DNA from: Bacteroides_E sp964528875
Lineage (GTDB): Bacteria > Bacteroidota > Bacteroidia > Bacteroidales > Bacteroidaceae
Assembly (NCBI GenBank): GCA_964528875.1
Contig: CAZGUI010000009.1
Coordinates: forward strand, 1-64,000
Length of the DNA: 64,000 nucleotides
Direction of reading: 5' to 3'
Position numbers and translations under genes: made by a program. The notes beneath the pieces were generated by a model that searched no databases, was not told the origin of the DNA, and saw only the letters and a program-made list of their open reading frames with translations. This document shows positions 32,910 to 42,488 of the stretch, in pieces. How positions within the stretch are numbered: position 1 is the stretch's first letter; each line of letters starts with the position of its first letter.

Positions 32910-35453
32910 TTATTCTTGTTCTATGTTATTATTTTCTAATAAGTCGGTATTATTTTCTGATATACCTTCTTCATCTTCATCCAGAATAACTCCTTCAATT
33001 TCTAACTTTGCTGAAGTTACCTTACATACAGAACCAATTTGATCGTTATGACGCTCTAAATCAATTAAACGAACACCCTGAGTTGCACGACCCATAACAC
33101 GAACATTTTCAACGTTTAAGCGAATAGTAATACCCGATTTATTAATAATCATCAAATCATGATTGTCATTAACTGATTTAATGGCAACAACCTTACCTGT
33201 TTTTTCGGTAATGTTCATTGTTATTACTCCTTTACCTCCACGATTGGTTTTTCTATAATCTTCAATATCAGTTCGCTTACCGTATCCATTCTCAGAAACC
33301 ACCATGATAGTCTCTTTTTGAACATCTTTGATACAAACCATACCAATAATTTCATCCATTCCGTCTTTGTCGAGCCTCATACCAATTACCCCGGTAGCAA
33401 CACGCCCCATGGGACGAACAGTGCTTTCATTGAAACGAATAGCTCTACCGTTACGGTTTGCCATAATGATTTCATTAGTACCATTGGTCATACGCACCTC
33501 TATTACTCTATCATCTTCACGAACATTTATGGCATTTACTCCATTAACACGTGGACGAGAATATTGCTCAAGTAACGTTTTCTTTATAATACCTTGCTTA
33601 GTACAGAATATAACATAATGACTGTTGATAAATTCTTCATCAGCAAGATTTTTTACTCGTAAGTAGGCCGTTACCGCATCGTCCGCGTCTATATTCAATA
33701 GATTTTGAATCGCTCTTCCTTTTGAAGTCTTAGAGCCTTCAGGTATTTCATACACCTTTAACCAATAACACTTACCCTTTTGAGTAAAGAACATCATTGT
33801 GTTATGCATAGTTGCAGGATAAATATGTTCCACGAAATCTTCGTCACGAATATCACTACCTCTAGCTCCAACACCACCTCGATTTTGAGCATGGAATTCA
33901 GTCAATGGTGTACGCTTAACATATCCCATATGTGAAATAGTAATAATCATAGGATCATCTGCATAGAAATCTTCCGGATTAAACTCCTCTGAAGAGTAAA
34001 CGATTTCTGAACGACGCTCATCACCATATTTATTTTTAATCTCTACCAATTCATCATTGATAACACCACGACAAACCTCTTCATCAGAAAGAATTGTTTC
34101 ATAATAAGCTATTTGCTTCATTATCTCATCATATTCTGCATGAAGTTGATCTTGCATCAAACCGGTTAACTGACGCAGACGCATTTCAACAATAGCACGT
34201 GCTTGAATTTCAGTTAATTCAAAGCGCTTTATTAAGTTTTCTATGGCTTCGTTTGGAGTTTTAGCTGCACGGATAATTTTAATTACCTCATCAATATTAT
34301 CAGAAGCAATTATTAACCCCTCTAATATATGTGCACGCTCTCTGGCTTTACGTAAATCATATTCGGTTCTACGGGTTACAACCTCTTTACGATGATCTAC
34401 AAAGTTTTGAATTAAATCCAATAAATTCAATGTTCTTGGACGACCATTAACAAGAGCCACATTATTCACACTAAATGAAGACTGTAAAGCCGTCATTTTA
34501 TATAGTTTATTTAAAACTACATTGGCGTTGGCATCTCTACGAATATCAACTACAATACGCATCCCCTCACGGTCGGATTCATCGTTAATATTGCTAATGC
34601 CTGTTATTCTCTTCTCGGTTGCTAAATCAGCAATGTGTTTTATCAAGTCAGACTTATTCACATTGTATGGAATTTCTGAAACCACAATACGCTCGTGATT
34701 ATTTTCCACTTCAATCTCAGCACGAGCACGCATAACTACTCGTCCTCTTCCGGAACGAAAAGCTTCTTGTACGCCACTTATTCCATAAATAAAACCACCT
34801 GTTGGAAAATCGGGCGCTTTTACATAATCCATCAATCCTTCAACATCAATAGAATTATCTTGATTAAAAGCGATACAAGCATCTATTACCTCAGTTAAAT
34901 TATGAGGAGCCATATTAGTTGCCATACCAACAGCAATGCCTGAAGCTCCATTTACTAATAGATTAGGGATTCTGGTGGGTAGAACAGTTGGTTCTTTTAA
35001 AGTGTTGTCAAAGTTAGGAGTAAAATCAACAGTCTCTTTGTGGAGATCCTGCATCATCTCTTCACCCATTTTATTCAGCCTAGCCTCTGTATAACGCATA
35101 GCTGCCGGACTATCACCATCAACAGAACCAAAGTTTCCTTGTCCATCAACTAGAGGATAACGCATAGACCAATCTTGAGCCATACGCACCATAGCTAAAT
35201 ATACAGAAAAGTCACCATGAGGATGATATTTACCCATTACATCACCGACAACTCTAGCTGATTTTTTATAAGGTTTATCTGAAGTATTCCCCAGTTCAAT
35301 CATTCCATACAATATTCTACGATGAACGGGTTTAAATCCATCTCTAACATCAGGAAGAGCACGAGAAACAATAACTGACATTGAATAATCAATGTACGAT
35401 GACTTCATTTCTTCCTCGATATTAATCTTTATAATTCTATCTTGTTCAAGCAT
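32910..35453 (-). CDS. gyrA: DNA gyrase subunit A
   Basis: 847 aa, full length. The breakage-reunion domain has the active-site Tyr121 in AAMRYTEARL and the N-terminal SSYIDYSMSVIVSRALPDVR. The C-terminal beta-pinwheel has GyrA-box-like RGG repeats (QNRGGVGARG, KTNRGGKGVI) and an acidic tail. With GyrB it introduces negative supercoils. The quinolone-resistance-determining loop reads KYHPHGDFSVYLAMVR, so the residue aligning with E. coli Ser83 is Phe82 and the one aligning with Asp87 is Leu86. Both are substitutions at the positions that contact fluoroquinolones. Confidence 0.96.
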   Translation of the reverse strand: MLEQDRIIKINIEEEMKSSYIDYSMSVIVSRALPDVRDGFKPVHRRILYGMIELGNTSDKPYKKSARVVGDVMGKYHPHGDFSVYLAMVRMAQDWSMRYPLVDGQGNFGSVDGDSPAAMRYTEARLNKMGEEMMQDLHKETVDFTPNFDNTLKEPTVLPTRIPNLLVNGASGIAVGMATNMAPHNLTEVIDACIAFNQDNSIDVEGLMDYVKAPDFPTGGFIYGISGVQEAFRSGRGRVVMRARAEIEVENNHERIVVSEIPYNVNKSDLIKHIADLATEKRITGISNINDESDREGMRIVVDIRRDANANVVLNKLYKMTALQSSFSVNNVALVNGRPRTLNLLDLIQNFVDHRKEVVTRRTEYDLRKARERAHILEGLIIASDNIDEVIKIIRAAKTPNEAIENLIKRFELTEIQARAIVEMRLRQLTGLMQDQLHAEYDEIMKQIAYYETILSDEEVCRGVINDELVEIKNKYGDERRSEIVYSSEEFNPEDFYADDPMIITISHMGYVKRTPLTEFHAQNRGGVGARGSDIRDEDFVEHIYPATMHNTMMFFTQKGKCYWLKVYEIPEGSKTSKGRAIQNLLNIDADDAVTAYLRVKNLADEEFINSHYVIFCTKQGIIKKTLLEQYSRPRVNGVNAINVREDDRVIEVRMTNGTNEIIMANRNGRAIRFNESTVRPMGRVATGVIGMRLDKDGMDEIIGMVCIKDVQKETIMVVSENGYGKRTDIEDYRKTNRGGKGVITMNITEKTGKVVAIKSVNDNHDLMIINKSGITIRLNVENVRVMGRATQGVRLIDLERHNDQIGSVCKVTSAKLEIEGVILDEDEEGISENNTDLLENNNIEQE

Positions 35454-35659
35454 TTAATTGATTAAATTAATTACAATTTTCACGTTATTTATAGGAAGCT
35501 AAATTACTACATTCTTATGACATACAAAAGTTTTAATTAAGAAACCTTGAGCTGCACAGTCTGTTAGAAAAGGGATTACATGTGCGATTTATGACGAAAA
35601 GAAACACCTTTATTATATAAAAACAACCCCCTACTCAAACAGTGTAAAAAGAGGTTTTT
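35454..35659. other. gyrA upstream non-coding region
   Basis: AT-rich leader side of gyrA. No exact TAnnTTTG was found on the minus strand and no ORF of note. The remaining gyrA-clpC interval holds repeat copy C and then about 275 bases without recognisable features before the clpC promoter. Confidence 0.5.
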
Positions 35660-35740
35660 GTCGGTCTAGGACTGAAGGGGTGTCGGTCTAGGACCGAAGG
35701 GTGTTCAGTCCTAGACCGAAGGCCATTATCACCTAGACCC
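35660..35740. repeat. CTAG-rich palindromic repeat, copy C
   Basis: Bases 35660-35719 are identical to 24845-24904 (copy B). The 16-bp perfect stem 35661-35676 with 35704-35719 is intact, but the 18-bp alternative of copy B is shortened because the 3' arm diverges after CCGA. A further partial unit CCTAGACC lies at 35732-35739. It sits in the divergent promoter region between gyrA (-) and clpC (+). Confidence 0.9.
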
Positions 35741-36016
35741 TTAAAAATTATATTAAAATGAATCCTCCTACTTTCATATTCTTCAACCTGAATACAAATG
35801 ACAATTAAACCAAAAAACAGTATTTATTTCCACTTCTTTTTTTCTTCTTATTGTTTTTTTTGTATCTTAAATAAAAGAAGAGCAAACGATTCAACTAAAA
35901 AACATTGAAGAGTAGTTTATAAACAAAGAACAGTTTAATGGCACAGTATTTGCTACATAACTTATTAAGAGATTATAAATTAAATTAAACGTAAATCAAG
36001 ATAGTATAGATTATAT

Positions 36017-36024
36017 TATCTTTG
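36017..36024 (+). promoter_or_regulatory. -7 promoter element of clpC
   Basis: TATCTTTG, exact consensus, 26 bases upstream of ATG 36050. Confidence 0.75.
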
Positions 36025-36035
36025 CCTTATTTATT

Positions 36036-36044
36036 AAGGAGGAG
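36036..36044 (+). promoter_or_regulatory. strong Shine-Dalgarno sequence of clpC
   Basis: AAGGAGGAG with a five-base spacer to ATG 36050. Near-perfect anti-16S complementarity is unusual here; most starts in this window lack it. Confidence 0.7.
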
Positions 36045-36049
36045 AAATT

Positions 36050-38599
36050 ATGAACAATCATTTTTCACAGAATGTTTCCGAGATCATTGCTTACAGCAAA
36101 GAGGAGGCCAATCGTCTTAAGAACGATTTCATTGGCCCGGAACACTTATTGCTTGGATTGATTCGATATGGCCAAGGAAAGGCTATTGATATATTAATGG
36201 AGTTAAATATAAATTTAATTGACATAAAAAACAAAACCGAGAAACAGTTAAAAGGTTTCTCTAATGAGATGTTACTTCCAAACGCTAACATTGCCATATC
36301 GGAAACTTCAGCACAAGTTTTAAAAATGTCTTTACTTGAAGCCAGAAAACTTCACAGTGATGAAGCAGATTCTGAGCACTTATTACTCGCTTTATTAAAG
36401 GATGACACCAATAATGCTGCAGCTTTACTTGAAGAAGATGATGTTAACTATAAAAAAGTATATGAACTTTTATCATTGAAGCAAGACCTTGACTCAACGA
36501 AGAGTTTCTTAGAGGACGATGAAGATGACGAAGAAGAGGAGGATGACGATTTGTCTTTCCTTTCTGATAGTTCAAAAGAGAGTACTTCTAAGTCAAAAAC
36601 AGCAACCCAAAAACCAACTAACGACACACCTGTGCTGGATAACTTTGGGTTAGATATGACTCGTGCTGCCGAAGAGGGAAAATTAGACCCTGTTATAGGT
36701 AGACAAAAAGAGATTGAGCGAATTGCACAAATATTGAGTCGCCGAAAAAAGAATAATCCGGTACTCATTGGGGAGCCGGGAGTTGGAAAATCTGCTATCG
36801 TAGAAGGTTTAGCTTTACGAATAGCTCAGAAAAAAGTATCTCGTGTTCTATTTGACAAACGGGTTATATCTTTGGATATGGCTTCTGTTGTTGCAGGAAC
36901 CAAGTACAGAGGACAATTTGAAGAACGAATTCGATCCATATTGAATGAACTTAGAGAAAATCCACAGGTTATTCTTTTCATTGATGAGTTACATACAATT
37001 GTTGGAGCCGGATCAGCAGCCGGTTCAATGGATGCAGCCAATATGCTTAAACCGGCTTTAGCTCGTGGTGAAATTCAATGTATTGGAGCAACTACATTAG
37101 ATGAGTACAGAAATCACATTGAAAAAGATGGAGCCTTAGAAAGACGATTCCAAAAAGTGATAGTTGAAGAAACCACTCTTGAAGAAACATTAGAAATTCT
37201 AAGAAACATCAAGGATAAATACGAAGATCATCACAATGTAACATATACCGACAAAGCTATTGAAGCTTGTGTTAAGTTAACAGATCGTTACATTACTGAT
37301 CGGAATTTCCCCGACAAAGCCATTGATGCTTTAGACGAAGTAGGCTCTAGAGTTCACTTAACCAATATAACTGTTCCTAAGGAGATAGAAGAGAAGGAAA
37401 AGGATATTGAGGAAACAAAAGAGAATAAAATTGAAGCTGTAAAACGTCAAAACTATGAATTGGCAGCTAATTATCGCGACCAGGAAAAGAAACTTATAGA
37501 TCAATTGGAATCTATGAAAGCTAAATGGGAAGCGGAGTTAAAGGAAAACCGTGAAACCGTTGATGAAGAAGAGGTGGCAAATGTGGTGTCAATGATGTCA
37601 GGAGTACCTGTTCAGCGTATTGCACAAGCTGAAGGTGTACGATTAGCCGGCATGAAAGAAAAGCTAAAATCAACAGTTATAGCTCAAGATGATGCAATAG
37701 ATAAAATAGCCCAAGCCATACTGAGAAGCCGTGTAGGATTAAAAGACCCTAACCGTCCGATAGGTACATTTATGTTATTAGGTCCTACAGGAGTTGGTAA
37801 AACTTATTTAGCTAAAGAATTGGCTAAATATATGTTTGGCTCATCGGATGCATTAATCCGAATTGATATGAGTGAATATATGGAGAAATTCACAGTATCC
37901 AGATTAGTTGGAGCACCTCCCGGATATGTAGGATATGAGGAAGGTGGTCAGCTGACTGAACAGGTACGCAGAAGACCTTATTCCATTATCTTACTTGATG
38001 AGATAGAAAAAGCTCATGCTGATGTATTCAACATATTACTACAAGTAATGGATGAGGGTAGATTAACAGATAGTAATGGTCGCGTTGTAGATTTCAAAAA
38101 TACGGTGGTTATCATGACCTCTAATGTAGGTAGCCGAAGATTAAAAGATTTTGGCACCGGTGTTGGATTTACTAGCCAAGCTAATCTATCAGATAAAAAC
38201 TTTGCCAGAGGTGTAATAAAGAAAGCATTAAATCGCTCTTTCTCTCCGGAGTTTATCAACAGACTGGATGAAATAATATTCTTCGATACACTCTCACTAG
38301 ATGCTATCAAGACAATTATCAACTTAGAGCTAGACAAGCTTTACAAACGTATAAATACACTAGGTTTTATAGTTGAGTTAGATGATCAAGCTAAAGACTT
38401 TATTGCCACTAAAGGATATGACTCTCAATACGGAGCTAGACCATTAAAAAGGGCCATCCAAAACTATGTTGAAGACCCATTGGCAGAAATGTTAATATCT
38501 TCAAAAATAGAAGAAGGAACAATCATTGAGGGTAGCCTCAACCAAGAACAAGAAACTATTGTGTTCAACATCAAAGAAAAAGAAGAAGTAAAAAAATAA
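36050..38599 (+). CDS. clpC: ClpC-type AAA+ unfoldase
   Basis: 849 aa. Clp-N repeats (about 1-145: FIGPEHLLLGLIRYGQG, DSEHLLLALLKDD), then a strongly acidic linker (residues about 155-170, mostly Asp/Glu). D1 AAA has Walker A GEPGVGKSAIVEGL and Walker B VILFIDELHTIVGAG. A UVR-like mid-segment (YELAANYRDQEKKLIDQLE) is the ClpC hallmark. D2 AAA has Walker A GPTGVGKTYLAKEL, Walker B and the SPEFINRLDEIIFF sensor region. It unfolds substrates for ClpP, which is not in this window. Exact -7 motif and a strong ribosome binding site suggest high expression. Confidence 0.95.
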   Translation: MNNHFSQNVSEIIAYSKEEANRLKNDFIGPEHLLLGLIRYGQGKAIDILMELNINLIDIKNKTEKQLKGFSNEMLLPNANIAISETSAQVLKMSLLEARKLHSDEADSEHLLLALLKDDTNNAAALLEEDDVNYKKVYELLSLKQDLDSTKSFLEDDEDDEEEEDDDLSFLSDSSKESTSKSKTATQKPTNDTPVLDNFGLDMTRAAEEGKLDPVIGRQKEIERIAQILSRRKKNNPVLIGEPGVGKSAIVEGLALRIAQKKVSRVLFDKRVISLDMASVVAGTKYRGQFEERIRSILNELRENPQVILFIDELHTIVGAGSAAGSMDAANMLKPALARGEIQCIGATTLDEYRNHIEKDGALERRFQKVIVEETTLEETLEILRNIKDKYEDHHNVTYTDKAIEACVKLTDRYITDRNFPDKAIDALDEVGSRVHLTNITVPKEIEEKEKDIEETKENKIEAVKRQNYELAANYRDQEKKLIDQLESMKAKWEAELKENRETVDEEEVANVVSMMSGVPVQRIAQAEGVRLAGMKEKLKSTVIAQDDAIDKIAQAILRSRVGLKDPNRPIGTFMLLGPTGVGKTYLAKELAKYMFGSSDALIRIDMSEYMEKFTVSRLVGAPPGYVGYEEGGQLTEQVRRRPYSIILLDEIEKAHADVFNILLQVMDEGRLTDSNGRVVDFKNTVVIMTSNVGSRRLKDFGTGVGFTSQANLSDKNFARGVIKKALNRSFSPEFINRLDEIIFFDTLSLDAIKTIINLELDKLYKRINTLGFIVELDDQAKDFIATKGYDSQYGARPLKRAIQNYVEDPLAEMLISSKIEEGTIIEGSLNQEQETIVFNIKEKEEVKK

Positions 38600-38630
38600 A
38601 ACTTCCTAGAGAACCAATAGGAAATAAGAC

Positions 38631-38664
38631 AAAATGTCAGCTTTTACTAGCTGGCATTTTTTTT
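38631..38664 (+). terminator. intrinsic terminator after clpC
   Basis: A 12-bp stem (38631-38642 with 38649-38660, one T-G pair), six-base loop and eight T residues. Confidence 0.9.
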
Positions 38665-38717
38665 GCAATCAATCTAAATAGAATAAAAATATTAATGACT
38701 TTTAAAATAACAATAGT

Positions 38718-40769
38718 ATGAGAAAAGGGAATATTGGAGTAACTACGGAAAACATTTTTCCAATCATAAAGAAATTTCTTTATAGTGATCATGAAATATT
38801 CTTAAGAGAATTAGTTTCTAATGCGGTAGATGCCACCCAAAAACTTAAAACACTTTCTTCTATAGGTGAATTTAAAGGAGAACTAGGAGATTTAACAGTA
38901 CATATCTCTTTAGATAAAGAAAAAGGGACTTTAACTATTTCCGATCGTGGTATTGGCTTAACTGATGAAGAGATAGATAAATACATCAACCAAATTGCTT
39001 TTTCCGGCGCGAATGATTTCCTTGAAAAGTATAAAGATGACGCTAATGCCATAATTGGTCATTTTGGTTTAGGCTTTTACTCAGCCTTTATGGTTTCTAA
39101 TAAAGTTGAGATTATATCAAAATCGCACAAAGAAAACACAGAAGCTGTAAAATGGAGTTGTGATGGCAGTCCAGAGTTTACCATGGAAAAGACAGAAAAG
39201 GAAGATCGTGGGACTGATATCATACTATACATTGATGAAGAATCAAAAGAGTTTTTAGAAGAACCTCGCATACAAACCTTGCTAAATAAATACGCTAAAT
39301 TCTTACCTGTTCCAATTGCTTTTGGTAAGAAAAAAGAGTGGAAAGAAGGAAAAGAAATAGAAACGGATGAAGACTTAATCATTAACAATACTACACCTCT
39401 TTGGACTCGCCAACCCAGTGAGTTAAAGGATGAAGATTATGTTGACTTCTATAGAACGCTCTACCCTATGTCCGATGAACCTTTATTCTGGATTCATCTG
39501 AATGTAGATTATCCATTCAATCTAACAGGTATTCTTTATTTTCCGAAAGTTAAAAGCAATATAGAACTAAACAGAAATAAAATTCAATTATACAGCAATC
39601 AAGTATTCATTACAGATTCTGTTGAAAACATTGTTCCCGATTTCCTTACATTACTTCATGGAGTTATTGATTCTCCGGATATTCCTTTAAACGTTTCACG
39701 TTCTTATTTACAAAGTGATGCCAACGTAAAAAAGATTTCTACATACATCACAAAAAAAGTAGCCGACCGTTTATTCTCTATATTCAAAGATGATAGGAAA
39801 GACTTTGAAAGCAAATGGGATAGTGTTAAGATCTTTATTAATTACGGAATACTTACTGAAGAGGACTTTTACGAAAGAGCTAAAAAATTCTCTCTTCTTA
39901 CAGATACAGATGGCAAACACTTCACTTTTGATGAATACCAAGAACTAATCAAAGAAGGACAAACTGATAAAGAGGATAATTTAATCTATCTGTACAGCAC
40001 CAATAAAGAAGAGCAATTCAGCTACATTGAATCTGCTAAAAAGAAAGGATACAATGTACTCTTAATGAATGGACAATTAGATATTGCTGTGGTTGGCTTA
40101 CTGGAACAGAAATTTGAAAAATCCAGATTCACTCGTGTAGATAGTGATGTGATTGACAATTTAATTGTAAAAGAAGACAGCACTAAAGAAATTCTTCCGG
40201 CACAACAGCAGGATTTATTATCAAACAGTTTCAAAAGTCAACTTCCCGCCATGGAGAAAAAAGAATTCCATGTGCAAATTCAATCTTTAGGTGAAGATGA
40301 AAATCCTGTAATCATTACTCAAAGTGAATATATGAGAAGAATGAAGGACATGGCAGACATCCAAGCAGGAATGAATTTTTATGGTGAAATGCCCGACATG
40401 TTTACTATGGTACTTAATAGCGATCATAAATTAATTAAGTCTATTCTTACTGAAGGAGAAAAAGCTTGCGAAGAAGAAGTTGAGCCTATTCAAAAGGAGA
40501 TTAATAACATTCAGAAAGAGCAAGAGGACATCAATACCAAGAATAAAGATTTGAAACCTGAGGATGTACCAACAAAAGACAAAGATCGTATTCAAGAACT
40601 TGATAAACAATGGGGTGAGCTTAAAGAGAAAAAAGAGACTGCTTATGCGAGTTTCGCTAAAGACAATAAGATTATTCATCAACTAATTGATTTAGCGCTA
40701 CTTCAAAACAACATGTTAAGTGGTCAAGGTTTAACTAATTTTGTAAAACGTAGCATCGATTTAATTTAA
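38718..40769 (+). CDS. htpG: Hsp90 chaperone
   Basis: 683 aa. GHKL ATPase domain: IFLRELVSNAVDATQKL with the Glu/Asn that bind Mg-ATP, ISDRGIGLTDEEI, IGHFGLGFYSAFMVS, and the middle-domain Arg in LNRNKIQLYSNQVFI. C-terminal dimerisation domain includes a charged coiled coil (about 580-640). Cytosolic chaperone. Terminators on both sides make it a single-gene unit even though it sits just after clpC. Confidence 0.95.
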   Translation: MRKGNIGVTTENIFPIIKKFLYSDHEIFLRELVSNAVDATQKLKTLSSIGEFKGELGDLTVHISLDKEKGTLTISDRGIGLTDEEIDKYINQIAFSGANDFLEKYKDDANAIIGHFGLGFYSAFMVSNKVEIISKSHKENTEAVKWSCDGSPEFTMEKTEKEDRGTDIILYIDEESKEFLEEPRIQTLLNKYAKFLPVPIAFGKKKEWKEGKEIETDEDLIINNTTPLWTRQPSELKDEDYVDFYRTLYPMSDEPLFWIHLNVDYPFNLTGILYFPKVKSNIELNRNKIQLYSNQVFITDSVENIVPDFLTLLHGVIDSPDIPLNVSRSYLQSDANVKKISTYITKKVADRLFSIFKDDRKDFESKWDSVKIFINYGILTEEDFYERAKKFSLLTDTDGKHFTFDEYQELIKEGQTDKEDNLIYLYSTNKEEQFSYIESAKKKGYNVLLMNGQLDIAVVGLLEQKFEKSRFTRVDSDVIDNLIVKEDSTKEILPAQQQDLLSNSFKSQLPAMEKKEFHVQIQSLGEDENPVIITQSEYMRRMKDMADIQAGMNFYGEMPDMFTMVLNSDHKLIKSILTEGEKACEEEVEPIQKEINNIQKEQEDINTKNKDLKPEDVPTKDKDRIQELDKQWGELKEKKETAYASFAKDNKIIHQLIDLALLQNNMLSGQGLTNFVKRSIDLI

Positions 40770-40802
40770 GTGTTAGAATAGAAAAATAAGGATTACAGAA
40801 AA

Positions 40803-40837
40803 AAGGGTTGAATATCTACAGATGATGTTCAACCCTT
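40803..40837. terminator. terminator closing the polysaccharide utilisation locus
   Basis: A perfect 10-bp stem (40803-40812 with 40828-40837). On the minus strand it is followed by a TTTT run, giving a good terminator 118 bases past the GH125 stop. On the plus strand the tail is weaker, so it serves htpG less well. Confidence 0.78.
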
Positions 40838-40954
40838 GTCTATTTTGATTACTTAAACAATTCACAGATAAACAGACTCAATATATAACAAAATTATTAA
40901 TATGTCTCTTTAACATTCATCTGGCAATTTACTTCTGATCATTTTAGTAATATT

Positions 40955-42460
40955 TTATAAGTTAATACTATTCAGCATATCCAGTTTACCTTCATTGATT
41001 AATTTCAGTATCAATTCGCCAAATAAAGAATTTTGCCATGCAAACCATTCACGAGTATATTTGCTAGGATCATCTTTATAAAAAGATTCGTGTATGAATC
41101 CAGTTTCATTATCAGTGATTAGCAACATTTCAATACAATTTTTAATCTCTTGATCATCTTGGCTGGTAAATGCTCTCATCATGATACTCATAGGCCAAAT
41201 CATATGCAGACTAACACGTGAAACATGAGGTCCTCCAATCCCTTCTCCTGCACTACCTTTAAAAAAGTAAGGATTATCTTCACTCCATACAAAGCGACGA
41301 GTATTTTGATAGATAGGATCATTTATATCCACATCACCCAAATATGGCATCGCCAATAAACTTGGCACATTGGCATCATCCATCAAGTTAGCACTACCAT
41401 ATCCATCAACCTCAAATGCGTAGATTGTACCATATTTAGGATGATTAACAGTCGCATACTTCTTCAAGGCTGTCTCTACTTCTTCCGCCAAACCTAAGCA
41501 CTCTTTCGATAAAGCAACCTCTTTATTAACTTCGGTAAGTATCTCAGCAGCTTTTCGGAGCGAACTGACAATAAAAAAATTAGAAGGAACGAGAAATTGA
41601 AATATAGTAGCATCATCCGAAGGGCGAAATGCAGAACAAACTAAACCTACAGGTTTTACCGGATTACCCCAACCATCATTTGTTAAAGTTTCGGTTGCTG
41701 ATTCATCGACTCGTTGAAACTTATAAGGTCCTAGATCGTTTTTTCGTTGTTGTTCCTTAAATGTTTTGAGAATATTAGATATTGCCTCTATCCATATTTC
41801 GTCAAAAATAGAGGAATCACCCGTCGTTATCCAATAGTGATAAGCCAATCGAAGAGGATAGCATAATGAGTCTATTTCCCATTTACGCTCATGTAGTTCA
41901 GGTTTCATTTCTGTCATATCAGACTGCCAATATCTGTCTGGATCTGGATCTTGAGGGTCAAGAAATGCATTTGCATAAGGATCGATATTAATACATTTGA
42001 ATTGACGGCGTATTACACCAGCAAGCATAGCTTTCAATTTCACATCTTTATTGGCCAGTTGTATATATGGCCAAACCTGAGCACTAGAGTCACGTAACCA
42101 CATAGCATGAATATCACCGGTGTAAATTACAGTATCATCTTTTCCATCCATCTTTCTATGTCGAACAGTTGTATCCAGTGTGTTCGGAAAGCAGTTCTCA
42201 AACATCCATGCTAATTTTTTATTTTTCAATAGCCTTTTAACTTTTATAATTTCTGCATCAATAGCTTTCGAATGGAATAATCGTTTGCTGACCTCAGGAC
42301 GATTCGTTTTACTGTAATTTGCCTTCGGTACCACTTGAGTATTATCTTTATTCAAACTATAGTTTTCACTAAAGTTAGTTACTGTAAAAGCTCTTGCTTT
42401 ATTGCAATTCAAGATAAATATAACAGTAATAAAACTTATACTTAATAATTTCAATTTCAT
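40955..42460 (-). CDS. GH125 exo-alpha-1,6-mannosidase
   Basis: 501 aa with an N-terminal export signal ending about residue 25. The GH125 body shows the signature GDIHAMWLRDSSAQVWPYI containing the catalytic acid region, WQSDMTEMKPELHERKWEID, YPLRLAYHYW, CSAFRPSDDATIFQFLVPSN, YGYGSANLMDDANVPSLL-like segments and HVSRVSLHMIWPMSIMMRAF. GH125 enzymes release mannose from the non-reducing end of alpha-1,6-mannosides. Last gene of the PUL, 29 bases after the GH2 gene. Periplasmic. Confidence 0.9.
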   Translation of the reverse strand: MKLKLLSISFITVIFILNCNKARAFTVTNFSENYSLNKDNTQVVPKANYSKTNRPEVSKRLFHSKAIDAEIIKVKRLLKNKKLAWMFENCFPNTLDTTVRHRKMDGKDDTVIYTGDIHAMWLRDSSAQVWPYIQLANKDVKLKAMLAGVIRRQFKCINIDPYANAFLDPQDPDPDRYWQSDMTEMKPELHERKWEIDSLCYPLRLAYHYWITTGDSSIFDEIWIEAISNILKTFKEQQRKNDLGPYKFQRVDESATETLTNDGWGNPVKPVGLVCSAFRPSDDATIFQFLVPSNFFIVSSLRKAAEILTEVNKEVALSKECLGLAEEVETALKKYATVNHPKYGTIYAFEVDGYGSANLMDDANVPSLLAMPYLGDVDINDPIYQNTRRFVWSEDNPYFFKGSAGEGIGGPHVSRVSLHMIWPMSIMMRAFTSQDDQEIKNCIEMLLITDNETGFIHESFYKDDPSKYTREWFAWQNSLFGELILKLINEGKLDMLNSINL

Positions 42461-42488
42461 ATACTATTTTTTGAGTTTAAACTTTTAA

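Noticed and set aside
36448..36768. minus-strand 106-codon frame rich in Ser inside clpC
   Set aside because: Shadow of the acidic Asp/Glu linker of clpC in another frame.
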